The notes: a model not told the origin generated them from the sequence alone. Counted from the stretch's first letter, positions 19,801 to 31,088 are shown. The stretch: DNA of 64,000 nucleotides from Nematopogon swammerdamellus (GCA_946902875.1 OX336355.1:8701347-8765346), one strand, 5' to 3'. Made by a program: numbers and translations.

Positions 19801-19984
19801 CTTTCTTTTTTGAAATACGAATTTCACGCGAGCGAAGCCGCGGGCAACAGATATATAAATTTTATTGCACCAATGACAGCGACATAACTTTGACTTTCAA
19901 TTATTTTTTCTATTTATCAAACAATTTGTCACCGGCCAGCTCGCGTCGAGATGACAGTTCTCCGTTGTCAACATGACATTTAAA

Positions 19985-20610
19985 ATTGTTTTTTACCTTT
20001 ACTTTGGATTACGTGATTTTTATTATATTTTTTTATTATTATGTTAATCCGGGATATACACTGTCACTATAAAAAATTTCGTCAAATTCCGTTCAGTGGT
20101 TTTTGCGAGATGCGCGTACAAATAGACATTTTTGCATTTACGATTTTATTATATGTATAGAAAGAATAGATATGTATAGACTATTGTGTTCAAGTTATAA
20201 AAAAGTAGAACTGTCATTTTCGTTGTATCTACTTATTTTTAAATTTCGAATGAATATTTTATTCAAATTGTATTTGCTGCCAGTTCTCAAGATATAAATG
20301 TACTTTGGACTACGTGATTTTAAACGCGCAATAATGTTTATAATTGTTTAATTTTTTTTATTTTTTTTTACGTATTATGTTAACCCGTCGTATAAATTGC
20401 CACTATACAAAGTTTCGTCTAATTCCGTTCAGTGGTTTTTGCGTGATGCGCGTACAGACAAACAAACAAACAAACAAACAAACAAAAATTTTAAAAACTG
20501 TTCTAACATGTTCAGTATCTCATTTTAAGCCACCCTGGTTAGTTTTTTTCCGAATATATTCAATGTACAGACTTTCTTACCTTTACGATTTTATTATATG
20601 TATAGATTAT
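19985..20610 (+). repeat. Two successive copies of a retroposon 3' end
   Basis: 'aattccgttcagtggttttt' occurs at about 20085 and 20421, and 'cgattttattatatgtatag' follows each copy at about 20140 and 20585. The second copy carries an (AAAC)n run at 20458-20490. 'actttggattacgtgatttt' near 19998 and its variant near 20300 mark the starts. Confidence 0.55.
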
Positions 20611-22450
20611 CTGACGTACGATTCCTCGTCGCCGTGAACAAAATTAGTTGTTCAACTACTATTGTAAGTATAATCAACACGGATACATACGTCGACTGGT
20701 GTACGTACAGGTAAAGGCAAGTTAAAGGAGGGTTGAATGCTTGCGGTACTCAGGTAGGTAGCTGTCATTTAATTCTGATAAAAATCATCTTCAACATCGA
20801 AGCAAATGTTGTTCCTATTGGGGAAAATATACGATTATTCTAAAACTTACAAGGGCGAGTGGGAAAATATGTTATGAAATTATCTTCCGTCTCATCCAAT
20901 CGAAGGCTTTATTAAGTTGTTTATTGTTTATTGAGCATTCTTATGGCAGTAAGACTACACTTAAACTTGTAACAATTTGTTATATCCGGGTCGATTACAC
21001 CCACGAAGAAGAACCGGCAAGAAACTTCGCAGGATAATGTATGCATTAATTAAAAAGGGCCAATAATGTGTTGAGATATTCTATCAACGTGTGATGCCAT
21101 ATCGAAGCTAGGATGCTACCATGCTAGAAACAAATGTTCCTGAAATGGAAATATGATGTTGATGATGGAAGTTTTTTTTATTATTTTTTAGAAATTCTGA
21201 TATCCCTGTGCGTCTGTAGATATTTTAGGTTCTATGTCAATAGAACATAGTTCCGAAAACGAGCATTTCGTATATTTTGTCACTCTGAAAAAAAAAACTA
21301 GTAATTAAAAAATATATTTAAGACCGATATTACAAGCATGCCTATCCGGCAAGACAACAACAATTCACAAGAATTCAGCATTTATCAGTACGCGTGCATT
21401 GGATTCGTCGGTCTCGTTCGCGGCCTCTAGAGAATAGCAATATTGTATAAAGATGTCTCGACCGCAGTCGCGTTCTATTCGAAGGCTAATGTGAGCTGCT
21501 GCAGAATAACCCGCACGACGACTTACCCTCTTTATGTGCGGATACAAAGACTAGGATGGAGGGAAAACAGGTTTGAATTTTGAAGTTAAAGTGAATAATA
21601 CAGACTTATTCTAAGTAGCATTAGAAGCGGATAACTCAGTAGTTATAGCGCGTCTTGTGAGAGAGATTGGAGGATTTTAGAAGGATGTGCTAACTGAAAC
21701 TCTTAGTATGCGCGAGAAGCGCTTAAATAAAATAAAGGGAGAGATCGTTACAGTACCACGGCCAGCTTTCATTTGATAGTTGATTTGCGTAAAGAGCTTA
21801 TTACAACATTATCTTACTTATTACTCGTTCGCCGGAGTACGGAGTAAATCCGGATTCCGGCGAACGCAAAAACCGCGCATTTGCAATAGCAGAGGCTGTT
21901 GGTTGAAACGTTACTGTAATTAATTGCAGTCTTCTATTATTCCTTCTGTTTATCACTATACAAAATCTAAATCAACACCAGCCAGGTCCTTTATAAACGC
22001 ATTACATAATATGAAGACGTACGTGAACGGCTTTCCATCATCACGAGGAACAGATTTGTGTTATTTCTGTTTATGGCAGTTCGATGAAATTGCGAATACG
22101 GAAAATAGGTGAAATATGAGGCAGTACAATGCACGCTGAGCTATTTGAGGCTCGACGGAACTAACACGCTTCTCAGTTTGAATAGATATTTACAACATAA
22201 AGCATCTAGACAGGCGTAAAATAAAATTCAGCTTATTCTCAGGCGGGGTACCTTTCGATGGGTGCCATTCCGTCGGGGTCGGTGATAGCGGAGATGGGAG
22301 CGCCTCTGGGGACACGGCAGGTGGGGACACGGGAGGATTACGCAGGATCGCACCAGCTCATGCCAGTGACAAGTCATTTTATGAGTTCCCATCACGGCGT
22401 GTGTAGGAAGTTTCAGGAGGCTAGGCCCTTTATTAATCTGCAAAAGCTCA
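20611..22450. other. Stretch without recognisable gene
   Basis: 20925-21010 contains 'tgtttattgtttattgagca', shared with 31760, suggesting a LINE 3' end. A reverse 60-codon frame (21365-21547) is compositionally normal but unrecognised. 21620-21745 has a weak A-box-like 'ggataactcagtagttatag'. A forward frame at 22258-22572 is Gly/Pro-rich at first and runs into the SINE at 22462. Confidence 0.35.
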
Positions 22451-22655
22451 CCCCCCCCCCCGTCCGGATTGGTGCCATCGCACTGAATGAAATGTTGGTC
22501 GTAACGGTTGTGTTATTAGTTTGTGTTTTTGTACAGTTCAATGTAGTCGACACGACCAAAGAGAAGTACTGACATGGCACCTGGTTCACCAAGAAGTTAT
22601 GGGCTGACTTAACGTTTGCAGTATGGTGATGAAGCCAACTATGTCAAAGTAAAAA
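22451..22655 (+). mobile_element. C11 run plus SINE body A fragment
   Basis: A C11 tract (22451-22461) precedes a diverged body A: 'gccatcgcactgaatgaaat', 'gttcaatgtagtcgacacga', 'gaagccaactatgtcaaagt'. No head is visible. Confidence 0.65.
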
Positions 22656-22824
22656 GTTTTTTATTATTGATTTCTAAAACATTACATTACAAAACATTTT
22701 TAAATTTTCTTTTTCTTTTTTTCCACAGTAACTAGTTGTATGTAACTTGTTTTAGATAGACAGTCTGTTATTTTATTATTCACTTCCAACAGTTAACACA
22801 CTGGACACAAGTACATCATTACCA

Positions 22825-23024
22825 TCGGGTTGGTACCGCACTGAATGAAAGGTCGGTTGAAACGGCTATGTAAAATAGATCGTGTTTTCCGCCCAGTTCA
22901 GTGTAGCCGGCACGACCGAAGGGAAGCACTGACATGGCATGACACCTAGTTCACCAAGTTCTTAAGGGCTGCATCACGGATATTGTAAGTGATGTAGCCA
23001 ACCGTGTCAGTGTCCTAAAAAAAA
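22825..23024 (+). mobile_element. SINE body A fragment
   Basis: Starts 'cgggttggtaccgcactgaa' and ends 'aaccgtgtcagtgtcct' with an A-run. The head is lost. It is better preserved than its neighbour 170 bp upstream. Confidence 0.72.
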
Positions 23025-23217
23025 TTTACATACACACGATTATGAAAATCGCAAAATGTGAAAAAAAATATATTCTGATTAATAAATTCGTCCCTATAAC
23101 ATGAAACGCACTTTTATATAGCCGCAGCGAGCAGCGCGTTTTGCCAGCAACGATGGGTAATTTGTTATACGGATATTTCGGACGGCGCCATTATTCTAAA
23201 TCCGAAGCGTAGGGCGA

Positions 23218-23285
23218 ATGACGGCAGACTGACGACCCACTGACGGTCGACTGACGACCCAGTGACGCAGATCTGACGGTCAACA
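23218..23285. repeat. Short direct repeats (ctgacgaccca)
   Basis: 'gactgacgaccca' occurs at about 23227 and 23249, interleaved with 'tgacggtc' at 23240 and 23273. It is a local slippage-type array of under 70 bp. Confidence 0.5.
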
Positions 23286-23659
23286 CGGCGATACAAATGT
23301 GCGTCATCACCGCCTTGCGCCCCCCGGAATCGGACCCAATTTTTCATAGTATTTATGCTGGGCTTTAAAATACATTATGCATTTAGGAATATTTTTCACA
23401 GTATTATGGGCGTTAGTTTAAGTTGGTGTACGATAAATTTGCCGTTGAGCCCGCCCTTCAGGGATAAATGTGGCTGGATTTTTTTTTTATTAAATGAAAA
23501 TATTGTTGACTTTACACGTCTGGTGGTCGTAATCAAAACATGATACCAGGTCGTAAAAAATGGGAATATAATTTCCGCGAAGAATCTCTAGCTTTAGATC
23601 ATGACAGAAGAATTAGTTTCGTTTCAATTCACAGATAATTAAATTAGTCGATATTGGAC

Positions 23660-23860
23660 ACCGGGTGGCTTAGCTCAAGTGGCAGTGGGCAGGGCACAGG
23701 GAGTGTGGTAGGACCACCCGCCAGGTTGGACGACGACATCAAGTACGTCGGCGGAAAGCAGTGGTTCCGCGCCACTGAAGGCCGGGGGGACTGGAGGAAA
23801 ATTTGAGAGGCGTATGTCCAGCAGTGGATGCATACACGCTGACTGACTGACGACTTACAG
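23660..23860 (+). pseudogene. RTE-like LINE ORF C-terminus
   Basis: Forward frame: PPARLDDDIKYVGGKQWFR, then A-T-E-G-R-G-D-W-R-K-I-stop-EAYVQQWMHTR. The pattern 'RP..RW.DDI....G..W.R.A.DR..W+.+.EAYVQQW' is the C-terminal signature of RTE/BovB-type retrotransposon polyproteins. The TGA before EAYVQQW makes it defective. It ends in the (GACT)n-like tail 'gctgactgactgacgac'. Everything upstream of the C-terminal 50 residues is missing. It is the best readable of about seven copies of this family in the window. Confidence 0.75.
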
Positions 23861-23908
23861 ATACATATGTATATACGTACATGGAGAGGGCCCACACTAT
23901 GGCCCACA

Positions 23909-23948
23909 CCCATGGATGAATAAGAATTTCTTATTCATCCATCCATGG
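23909..23948. repeat. Short hairpin
   Basis: 'catggatgaataagaa' is followed by its complement 'tttcttattcatccatccatg', giving a stem of about 15 bp with one 4-bp (atcc) slip. It lies just downstream of the RTE-like tail. Confidence 0.55.
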
Positions 23949-25139
23949 CCACACCAAACCTGCCGAATGTGAATGTGGCTTACCCGGAGTGGGCCGACGA
24001 GGGCTGGCGACGCGTTCAGCGGCAGCTGATCTGTCGCACCCCCCAAGGAACCTCTTGTAATTGGGCAGATCGTTATGGGCGAGTCCAGACTCCAGACAGT
24101 GGCAAGTGCGAGAGAGGAGCGCGACGATGCGGTTCCGTGCTGTGCGAGCCGTATTTCATTACACAGATTTTGACAGTTGCCCTATCAAATATAGGCAAGG
24201 GATAGGTATGACTCTGTGGCGGTGACTCATTGGGCACATTACACATTTCATGACAGTGCAGCAAGGTGGGGCTTAAGTAGAACTTAACATAGAAATGGAG
24301 AAGAATTTAACAGTTATCTAAAATGTGGCTTTTGACTGCTCTTTATACATACTAACTTTTGCCCGCGGCTTCGCTTTAACTTTTTACTAACAGCTCAGGC
24401 CGCCGATGACCTAGCGTTATAATTTAGTGCCTAAAACATCTTGAGAATTGACAAAATGTAACAGTGAAAACTGTATGTAAATCGATAATGTTGTTCTCGG
24501 TGGTTATAAGAATATTAATATATTAACGTACGTTACAAGGCCGCCGATTGCCCGTAGAGACTTCGCTTTATTTATAAGGAGGAATTATCTGAATCAATAT
24601 TCTTAATTTAATTTGATAAATTATTACACTTACACTCAAAACCTGCTATAATACTTCCATAGAAAGCTAAAAGCCTTCACAAATGATCAGTATAAACGCC
24701 GGATAAATTCCGAATACGGCAGAGTTCAAGAATCACCCACCAATAACAGTTCATATCCATAACTCCGTTCGGGCCACATCGCTTCTCGCAAATTTTGCAC
24801 GTAAATAATATTTAGATGGCATTATCGTGCGCAAAGTGAATGAACGAGCCACACTTAGTACCAACTGCGGGTAGACAGGTCAGTTGACCTGAAATTCTGC
24901 TTAGGCCGAATAGCGACCTCGGTAGTGAAACAATTCAGTTTAGTAACCAGATTCAGTGTGAAAAAAAAATTAACCCCATAGATTCGGTTGGGTATCCTTG
25001 TCAAGAGCGATTTCATAAATATAAAAAAAAATACCCACACCTACTCGTAGTAAGAACTAAAAATAATAATCCAACGAAAATTTGATAAGAAACCCGATAA
25101 CGGAAAACGCCAGAAAGTGTATTCGAATGTTAAAGTCCT
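23949..25139. other. Mostly unassigned, with an element E head fragment
   Basis: An 86-codon frame at 23945-24205 is unrecognised. 'cttttgcccgcggcttcgct' at 24356-24375 is the head of element E; the sequence to about 24560 looks like related retroposon tails. The remainder is AT-rich. Confidence 0.4.
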
Positions 25140-26592
25140 AAAGAGCTTCTACTTTATTATATTCTAAAAAGTAGCAAGTTAAAAAGTTCATTATGTAGTT
25201 ATATTTCCTATTTTAAATTAAAATGTACTTAATATTTGAACATTGTAGTATATATAGCCATTAAGTGGTTGGATGGATGACGAGGAATATTATATAGGTA
25301 GGTAGTTGTTAATTAATTAATGCTGCTGCTAAAGATATGCTATAATATAATAACGCTGTGCGGTTTACATGCCTAATTAAATTATGTAACAATTTAATTT
25401 TATTTACAATTTATTATGACAATGGTGTTTCTAGCTGTTATTTCCATGGGCCCATCTAACTCTTCAAATATGGCCGTGCCAGCGAGCGTATTTCACGGAT
25501 TGGATGAGAGCCAAGTCGTTATTTCAGACTATTGTGGTTGTAACTTCCAGCCTATTACTCACTAGTTTTGAGTTGCGCGCCGCGCCGTCTCGCTGTAAGC
25601 GAATTTTGACAATTTTCAGTTGCACGATATTATTGTTTCGCGTAGACTGAATGAAAGTTGACATTTCGATGAATAAAACGCCCGACCCTTAAAAAGTCAA
25701 AAATAATTTCCGTTTACTTACTTAAAGGAGTCGGGGAACGACTAATACGTAACATACCTACGTAATTTGTAACAAATTATGTTAGTGCATTAAACATACT
25801 ACAATGTAGTAAAATGTAGCAAATTAACAAGAAGTTGACAGTGCACAGGGCTGCACCACAGAACAGCGATCGGCGGCCGTGTCCTACCAGCCGGCCGGCG
25901 TGCACAAAGCCTTTTGGTAATGCGTACTGTAATGCAATTGCATTCAAAATGGCGTGCTACGGTTTATTTATTTATACCTTTCACGTGCGACTTCCCTCGC
26001 CTTAAAATCGGACCTGTATGGTAGAATAATTTAGTTTGTGGGTTTTGTATAATAAATATTCTTATTTTATTTTTATGAGAGCTGTGTAGTACTTGAGTTG
26101 AATATGTAGCCAATTTTTTTATTCAGGTTATGTTTATTTATCGTCTTGTGTTTATTACGTAGCTTTGTTAACACGTTTATAAAACAACTAGCTTTTGCCC
26201 GCGACTTTGCTCGCGTGAAATTCGTATTTAAAAAGAAGAAAGTTAGTAAGTAAGAAAGAAGGCCGAGCTGCGTTCCTGCGTTATCTTTATTTCGGCGCGC
26301 GGAACAAATCGGTTTGTATGGGAGCCACATCTTAGCGTAACCGGAAGTGAATTTTAGTTAGCCTATCCTGTGTCCCGTATAGTAAAATGGGCTTGTACTA
26401 AGTTTCATCAAATTCGGATGATGGCTTTAAGAGTTATGGAGGAACATACATACATACATACATACATACAGAAAAGATTTCTAAAAATCGTCAATTTAGC
26501 TTTAGTATCATACATAGAGGCTACAAACTCAATATTTTCCTAAAACAAAGTAACTTACTCCATGACCATCCCTTACAGATTTATTATTAGTA
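25140..26592. repeat. 1.45-kb direct tandem duplication, copy 1
   Basis: Starts 'aaagagcttctactttatta' and ends with the element E terminus 'attattagta'. The adjacent segment 26593-28040 repeats it almost exactly. Differences I can see: 5 bp present here in 'gcgccgcgccgtc', a 4-bp difference near 25780, 4 bp near 26062, and a few substitutions. It contains unique sequence plus a full element E. The 85-codon reverse frame 26073-26330 is present in both copies and has no known domain. Confidence 0.93.
26190..26592 (+). mobile_element. Element E (tagcttttgcccgcg family), duplicated copy 1
   Basis: Head 'ctagcttttgcccgcgactt', interior 'aagaaagttagtaagtaag' and 'ggccgagctgcgttc', middle 'gtaaccggaagtgaatttta', then 'gaggaacatacatacatac' (CATA run 26441-26470) and end 'tttattattagta'. 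Non-autonomous and non-coding. I recognise the head motif from lepidopteran genomes but cannot assign the class. Its twin is at 27638-28040, and a split copy is at 36585-37125. Confidence 0.65.
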
Positions 26593-28040
26593 AAAGAGCT
26601 TCTACTTTATTATATTCTAAAAAGTAGCAAGTTAAAAAGTTCATTATGTAGTTATATTTCCTATTTTAAATTAAAATGTACTTAATATTTGAACATTGTA
26701 GTATATATAGCCATTAAGTGGTTGGATGGATGACGAGGAATATTATATAGGTAGGTAGTTGTTAATTAATTAATGCTGCTGCTAAAGATATGCTATAATA
26801 TAATAACGCTGTGCGGTTTACATGCCTAATTAAATTATGTAACAATTTAATTTTATTTACAATTTATTATGACAATGGTGTTTCTAGCTGTTATTTCCAT
26901 GGGCCCATCTAACTCTTCAAATATGGCCGTGCCAGCGAGCGTATTTCACGGATTGGATGAGAGCCAAGTCGTTATTTCAGACTATTGTGGTTGTAACTTC
27001 CAGCCTATTACTCACTAGTTTTGAGTTGCGCGCCGTCTCGCTGTAAGCGAATTTTGACAATTTTCAGTTGCACGATATTATTGTTTCGCGTAGACTGAAT
27101 GAAAGTTGACATTTCGATGAATAAAACGCCCGACCCTTAAAAAGTCAAAAATAATTTCCGTTTACTTACTTAAAGGAGTCGGGGAACGACTAATACGTAA
27201 CATACCTACGTAATTTGTAACAACTTAATTATGTTAGTGCATTAAACATACTACAATGTAGTAAAATGTAGCAAATTAACAAGAAGTTGACAGTGCACAG
27301 GGCTGCACCACAGAACAGCGATCGGCGGCCGTGTCCTACCAGCCGGCCGGCGTGCACAAAGCCTTTTGGTAATGCGTACTGTAATGCAATTGCATTCAAA
27401 ATGGCGTGCTACGGTTTATTTATTTATACCTTTCACGTGCGACTTCCCTCGCCTTAAAATCGGACCTGTATGGTAGAATAATTTAGTTTGTGGGTTTTGT
27501 ATAATAAATATTCTTTATTTTTATGAGAGCTGTGTAGTACTTGAGCTGAATATGTAGCCAATTTTTTTATTCAGGTTATGTTTATTTATCGTCTTTTGTT
27601 TATTACGTAGCTTTGTTAACACGTTTATAAAACAACTAGCTTTTGCCCGCGACTTTGCTCGCGTGAAATTCGTATTTAAAAAGAAGAAAGTTAGTAAGTA
27701 AGAAAGAAGGCCGAGCTGCGTTCCTGCGTTATCTTTATTTCGGCGCGCGGAACAAATCGGTTTGTATGGGAGCCACATCTTAGCGTAACCGGAAGTGAAT
27801 TTTAGTTAGCCTATCCTGTGTCCCGTATAGTAAAATGGGCTTGTACTAAGTTTCATCAAATTCGGATGATGGCTTTAAGAGTTATGGAGGAACATACATA
27901 CATACATACATACATACAGAAAAGATTTCTAAAAATCGTCAATTTAGCTTTAGTATCATACATAGAGGCTACAAACTCAATATTTTCCTAAAACAAAGTA
28001 ACTTACTCCATGACCATCCCTTACAGATTTATTATTAGTA
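26593..28040. repeat. 1.45-kb direct tandem duplication, copy 2
   Basis: Head-to-tail with copy 1: the offset starts at 1453 bp and ends at 1448 bp because of three small indels. The low divergence points to a recent event. The right boundary coincides with the end of element E, the left with no recognised element. Confidence 0.93.
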
Positions 28041-28125
28041 TTGATGATGATGATGATTGATTGATGATGATTGATGATTGATGATGATATTGATTGATTG
28101 ATTGATGATATTGATATTGATAGCT
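28035..28125. repeat. TGA/TTGA microsatellite
   Basis: A mixture of 'gatgatgatgat', 'gattgattgatt' and 'gatattgatattgat' immediately right of the duplication. The His- and Asn/Ile-rich reverse frame over it (28035-28286) is a product of the repeat. Confidence 0.75.
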
Positions 28126-28675
28126 AAACCAATACTACCTATAAATAAAAACAATTGCCTCTGCGAGACAGATTTTTCAAGCTCTGTATGAAAATGCTTA
28201 TGTTCTAATGAAATAAAATATATTTGAAAATTTACGTAAAATAAGAGCGCACGGTGCGTAAAAAAAATAATAGGGGCACACAACACGAGTGGGCGTGTTC
28301 AACTGACAGCGGGCGCCTGACCGGATGTGTGATTTTTTGAAAGAAATAAAAAAAACCATTACAGTTTGTCCACGTCATTCGGCGTAGTTGTGTAAAATAT
28401 CGCGGTAAAATATTTCATTCAAATATCATAATATAATAACACAAGTTCATTTTTAACATTTCCATATTTATTATTAGCATGTATTGATTCAAAGAACTGG
28501 CGTTCCAAATTTGATCCCAAGGACGTTTTGGTCGTTAAGCAATTAGTGATCATTAATTCCGCAAATGAGGTGGTTTTTTATAAAATAAATTGTAATAAAA
28601 TTAACGTTGTATCCTGCAGGGTCGCACACCCACACAACATTGAAACGCGAAGTCGAATGCCCTTTTTTTATAGTA

Positions 28676-28840
28676 ATACGGTATGGGTGGTAGAGTCAGA
28701 GGGTTCAGAGCACATGTTCCGACCAGCCAATATCACCTCCGAGTAAGTGTCATACCGGAGACTTCCATATGGATTACTGGCTATGCTGGACTAGAGGGGA
28801 ACCCAGCCGAGGCTGCTATGCGGCCATCTTACATACAGTC
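28676..28840 (+). repeat. Dispersed repeat family C
   Basis: 'gagcacatgttccgaccagc' and 'caatatcacctccgag' recur at 53520-53645 and 57515-57640 (forward) and at 29120-29262 (reverse). It continues 'ggactagaggggaacccagc' to 'atgcggccatcttacata'. Non-coding; likely SINE-like or a LINE 3' region. Confidence 0.65.
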
Positions 28841-28857
28841 TAAAAAACGATCTGCCC

Positions 28858-28980
28858 TGTCAGTCAATCAGCGTGTAAGCGTCCACTGCTGGACATACGC
28901 CTCTCCAATTTTCCTCCAGTCCTCCCGGCCTTCAGTGGTACGGAACCACTGCTTTCCGCCGACGAACTTGACGTACATTC
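28858..28980 (-). pseudogene. RTE-like LINE terminal fragment
   Basis: Complement of the EAYVQQW-type ending. Shares 'ctccaattttcctccagtcc' and 'tggacatacgcctc' with 48377-48589. It begins with the GACT tail 'gtcagtcaatcagcgtg'. No frame survives. Confidence 0.65.
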
Positions 28981-28994
28981 AGTACAGTGGTACA

Positions 28995-29110
28995 AACCCA
29001 GATACGAGTTTTTCCGACGGAAAAATGTACGTGCATACCTATACATGCTGCTTCACCGTTTGAAACCTCCGAAAAACGGAAGGTTCCTTTTTAGGTGGTA
29101 GGCATAAATT
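28995..29110 (+). mobile_element. Body fragment of tRNA-derived SINE (family S)
   Basis: 'aaaaatgtacgtgcatacct' and 'atgctgcttcaccgttt' match the body of the SINE at 57695-57832 (reverse). The tRNA-like head is absent here. Confidence 0.5.
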
Positions 29111-29119
29111 GTAGCCGAC

Positions 29120-29262
29120 TGGCTTGGTGCCTCCTATCCTAAGGAAAGTCTCCGGTATGGTATGGCACCTTTTCGGGTGTGATGTTGGCTATTGGCTGGC
29201 CGGAGCATGTGCTCTGGCCTTTTTGACTTAGCCACCAATACCGGATTACATAAAAACACATT
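29120..29262 (-). repeat. Dispersed repeat family C, reverse copy
   Basis: The complement of 'gagcacatgctccg...gccaat' is visible as 'attggctggccggagcatgt', with 'gaaagtctccggtatgg' upstream. With 28676-28840 it forms an inverted pair about 280 bp apart. Confidence 0.6.
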
Positions 29263-29604
29263 TTCTTTTAGGCAGATATTTTTTGAATAGTGGCGTGTGT
29301 TGGGGCAGGGGGTTGCTGAAGCGAATAACAATTTGCCGGAGGGCCTGCGCGCTAACTCGACATATTTCCGTCAATTAAATATGTTAAATGGACCGTGGAT
29401 GAAACTGTTTGGACGGTATAGATATATACATATAACGTTGTGAGACATACATACCTATAATGTATTGTGGGATTCACATGATAGTTAGAAGAAGTTAGAG
29501 TCAACGACCTATACTTGCGTTGGTTCACCGTGTTCAGTTTCGACACAGTGTCACAGGGACAAAAGGATGTATGGAATTCAAGCTAGAACTTCGTTCCCTA
29601 CATA

Positions 29605-29875
29605 ATAATTATTCTTCTTCTCCCCACGCTCCATCCCACTTCATCTCTCTCTCTCTTTCCATCTCCTTCTCCTACACTCTCTCCCTCTTACTCTCCTCAT
29701 ACTTTTACTCTTCTTCTCTATCTGCATACACTCTCCCTCCCCGTCTCCCATTTTTCACCTCGCTCTCCCTCTTCCATCCCACTCTACCTCTCATTTTTCT
29801 CTTCCTTCTGCTCGATCTCCCTATTTCCTTCTTCCTCTCCTTCCTTATATTCTCCTCCCCCCTCCATCCGAGCAG
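29605..29875. repeat. Polypyrimidine tract
   Basis: About 270 bp made almost entirely of C and T on the plus strand, interrupted by occasional A, with 'ctctctctctcttt' and 'cttccttctgctcg'. The Ser/Leu-rich forward frame (29520-29942) and the Arg/Glu-rich reverse frame are compositional. It could form triplex (H-DNA) structure. Confidence 0.85.
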
Positions 29876-29999
29876 CCTAAGTAGTAACGCCATCTCTTGG
29901 CAGTTGCCCTCTCTTAGTATTAAGTCGTGCCAAAGTTTGTAAGGCCCTATCATTTCTCAAAGTTTTGCAAGATAGTTCCCTTGCCCCTTGCATCAGGCT

Positions 30000-30066
30000 C
30001 AAATTCTGGCCTACTGTGTTGGTACCACCGTACTGGATGTAAGATGGCCGCATAGCAGCCTCAAGT
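30000..30066 (-). repeat. Fragment of family C or SINE body
   Basis: 'ggtaccaccgtactggatgt' and 'aagatggccgcatagcagcc' match the end of the 28676-28840 copy in reverse. Very short. Confidence 0.4.
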
Positions 30067-30489
30067 AGCACGATCAATATGAAATAGGTCGAACGCTAGG
30101 GGCACTCTTTGATCCATGTCTCCAAATTCGACAAAATTTCTAACTACCTATCGCCCGAGCATCCCAGGCGCGTTGTGTATTTATGAATCGGCCTGGCCGC
30201 CTGTAAACTGGAATGACAATCAATTTATCAGGTGACCGCACCGCATGAATGATATTCGACCCTCATTTATCATGCCCCTCGTGAGTGGACGCCGCTCCGC
30301 CGGCAGGCCGTACGGAGCGGTCCGGGGGCTCGTTGCGTAGTGTGCAGCGGCCCTAACGCCCACTGACGCTCGATGACTGATGGTGTAAGGCTGGTTAATA
30401 TTGGATTTGCGGGATAGGAGAGCGTGCGTTGACTTGTGTGATTTAGGTCTAGCTAGATCAAAGCGGTACCTACTATGTGGATCAATCAA

Positions 30490-30778
30490 TTATAGGACCG
30501 TATCGGTCCACTGCTGGACATAGGCCTCTCCCAAGCACGCCACCGTACGCGGTCTTCCGCTCTTCTCACCCATCCACTATTGGCTATCTTTTTTGATTGT
30601 CTGTTCACCTAGCCGGGAGGGTGTCCCCAAGCTTGTACGTGGCCTCCATTGGAGCACGCGTCTGCCCGAGCGGTTATCGTGTCTGCGAAAGATGTGCTCA
30701 GCCCACTGCCACTTCAGATTGCTAATTTTCTTGGAAAATTCGATTACCTTGGATCTTTGTCGATCTCTTATGTTGGAT
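30490..30778 (-). pseudogene. RTE-like LINE ORF, penultimate C-terminal segment
   Basis: Reverse frame: NIRDRQRSKVIEFSKKISNL, then K-W-Q-W-A-E-H-I-F-R-R and RSGRRVLQWRPRTSLGTPSR, followed by frame loss and the 'tggacataggcctctcccaa' ending. The 'K+.KLKWQWAGH+.RR.D.RW...+L.W.PR' pattern is characteristic of RTE/craniofacial-protein-2-like retrotransposon ORFs, just upstream of the EAYVQQW motif seen at 23660. The endonuclease and RT domains are missing. A SINE inserted or joined exactly at its upstream edge (30779). Confidence 0.8.
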
Positions 30779-31088
30779 GTCAGCCTCGGTAGCTCAGTGG
30801 TGCGTGGTTGTTGAGTAACGCTGAGCGCGGTCAGTACTTGGATGGGTGGCCGCTCGACCGTTAGAGGCTGACCGTCGCGTCGTTCGGATTCCACGTAAAA
30901 CTGTTACCTTACCTTATTACGTGGTAGGGTCTTTCTGCCCGGGTTGGTACCACCGCACTGAATGAAACGTCGGTCAAAACGGTTATGTAAATAGTTCGTG
31001 TTTTCCGTCCAGTTCAGTGTCAGCCGACATGAAATGAAGGGAAGCACTGAAATGGCACCTAGTTCACCTCGTGTTAAGGGCTGACAAC
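30779..31088 (+). mobile_element. SINE with tRNA/5S hybrid head and body A
   Basis: 'gtcagcctcggtagctcagt' (A box), then 'gagcgcggtcagtacttgga' and 'tgggtggccgctcgaccg' (5S-like), then 'gttcggattccacg' (B box), then body A to 'gtgttaagggctgacaa'. The 5S-like part has a short deletion at its 5' side. The body is 3'-truncated after the 'gctgacaa' block. Confidence 0.85.

Larger units (their letters stand above)
18462..19850. mobile_element. Composite flanked by perfect 37-bp inverted ends
   Basis: The left arm 18462-18498 ('ctgttgcccgcggcttcg...') and right arm 19814-19850 are perfect complements over 37 bp; similarity continues more weakly for about 35 bp ('agtaagtaactaa'). The arms match the head of element E (26190, 27638, 36585). 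Inside are a reverse-strand LINE remnant and a 68-bp minisatellite. It may be one non-autonomous TIR element or two element E copies in inverted orientation. No clear target duplication is visible. Confidence 0.65.

Noticed and set aside
26073..26330. A conserved 85-codon reverse frame present twice (also 27521-27778)
   Set aside because: Two copies exist only because the whole 1.45-kb segment is duplicated; part of it lies in element E, so this is not evidence of selection.
29520..29942. A 140-codon Ser/Leu/Phe-rich frame resembling a membrane protein
   Set aside because: It is the polypyrimidine tract read as TCN, CTN and TTN codons.
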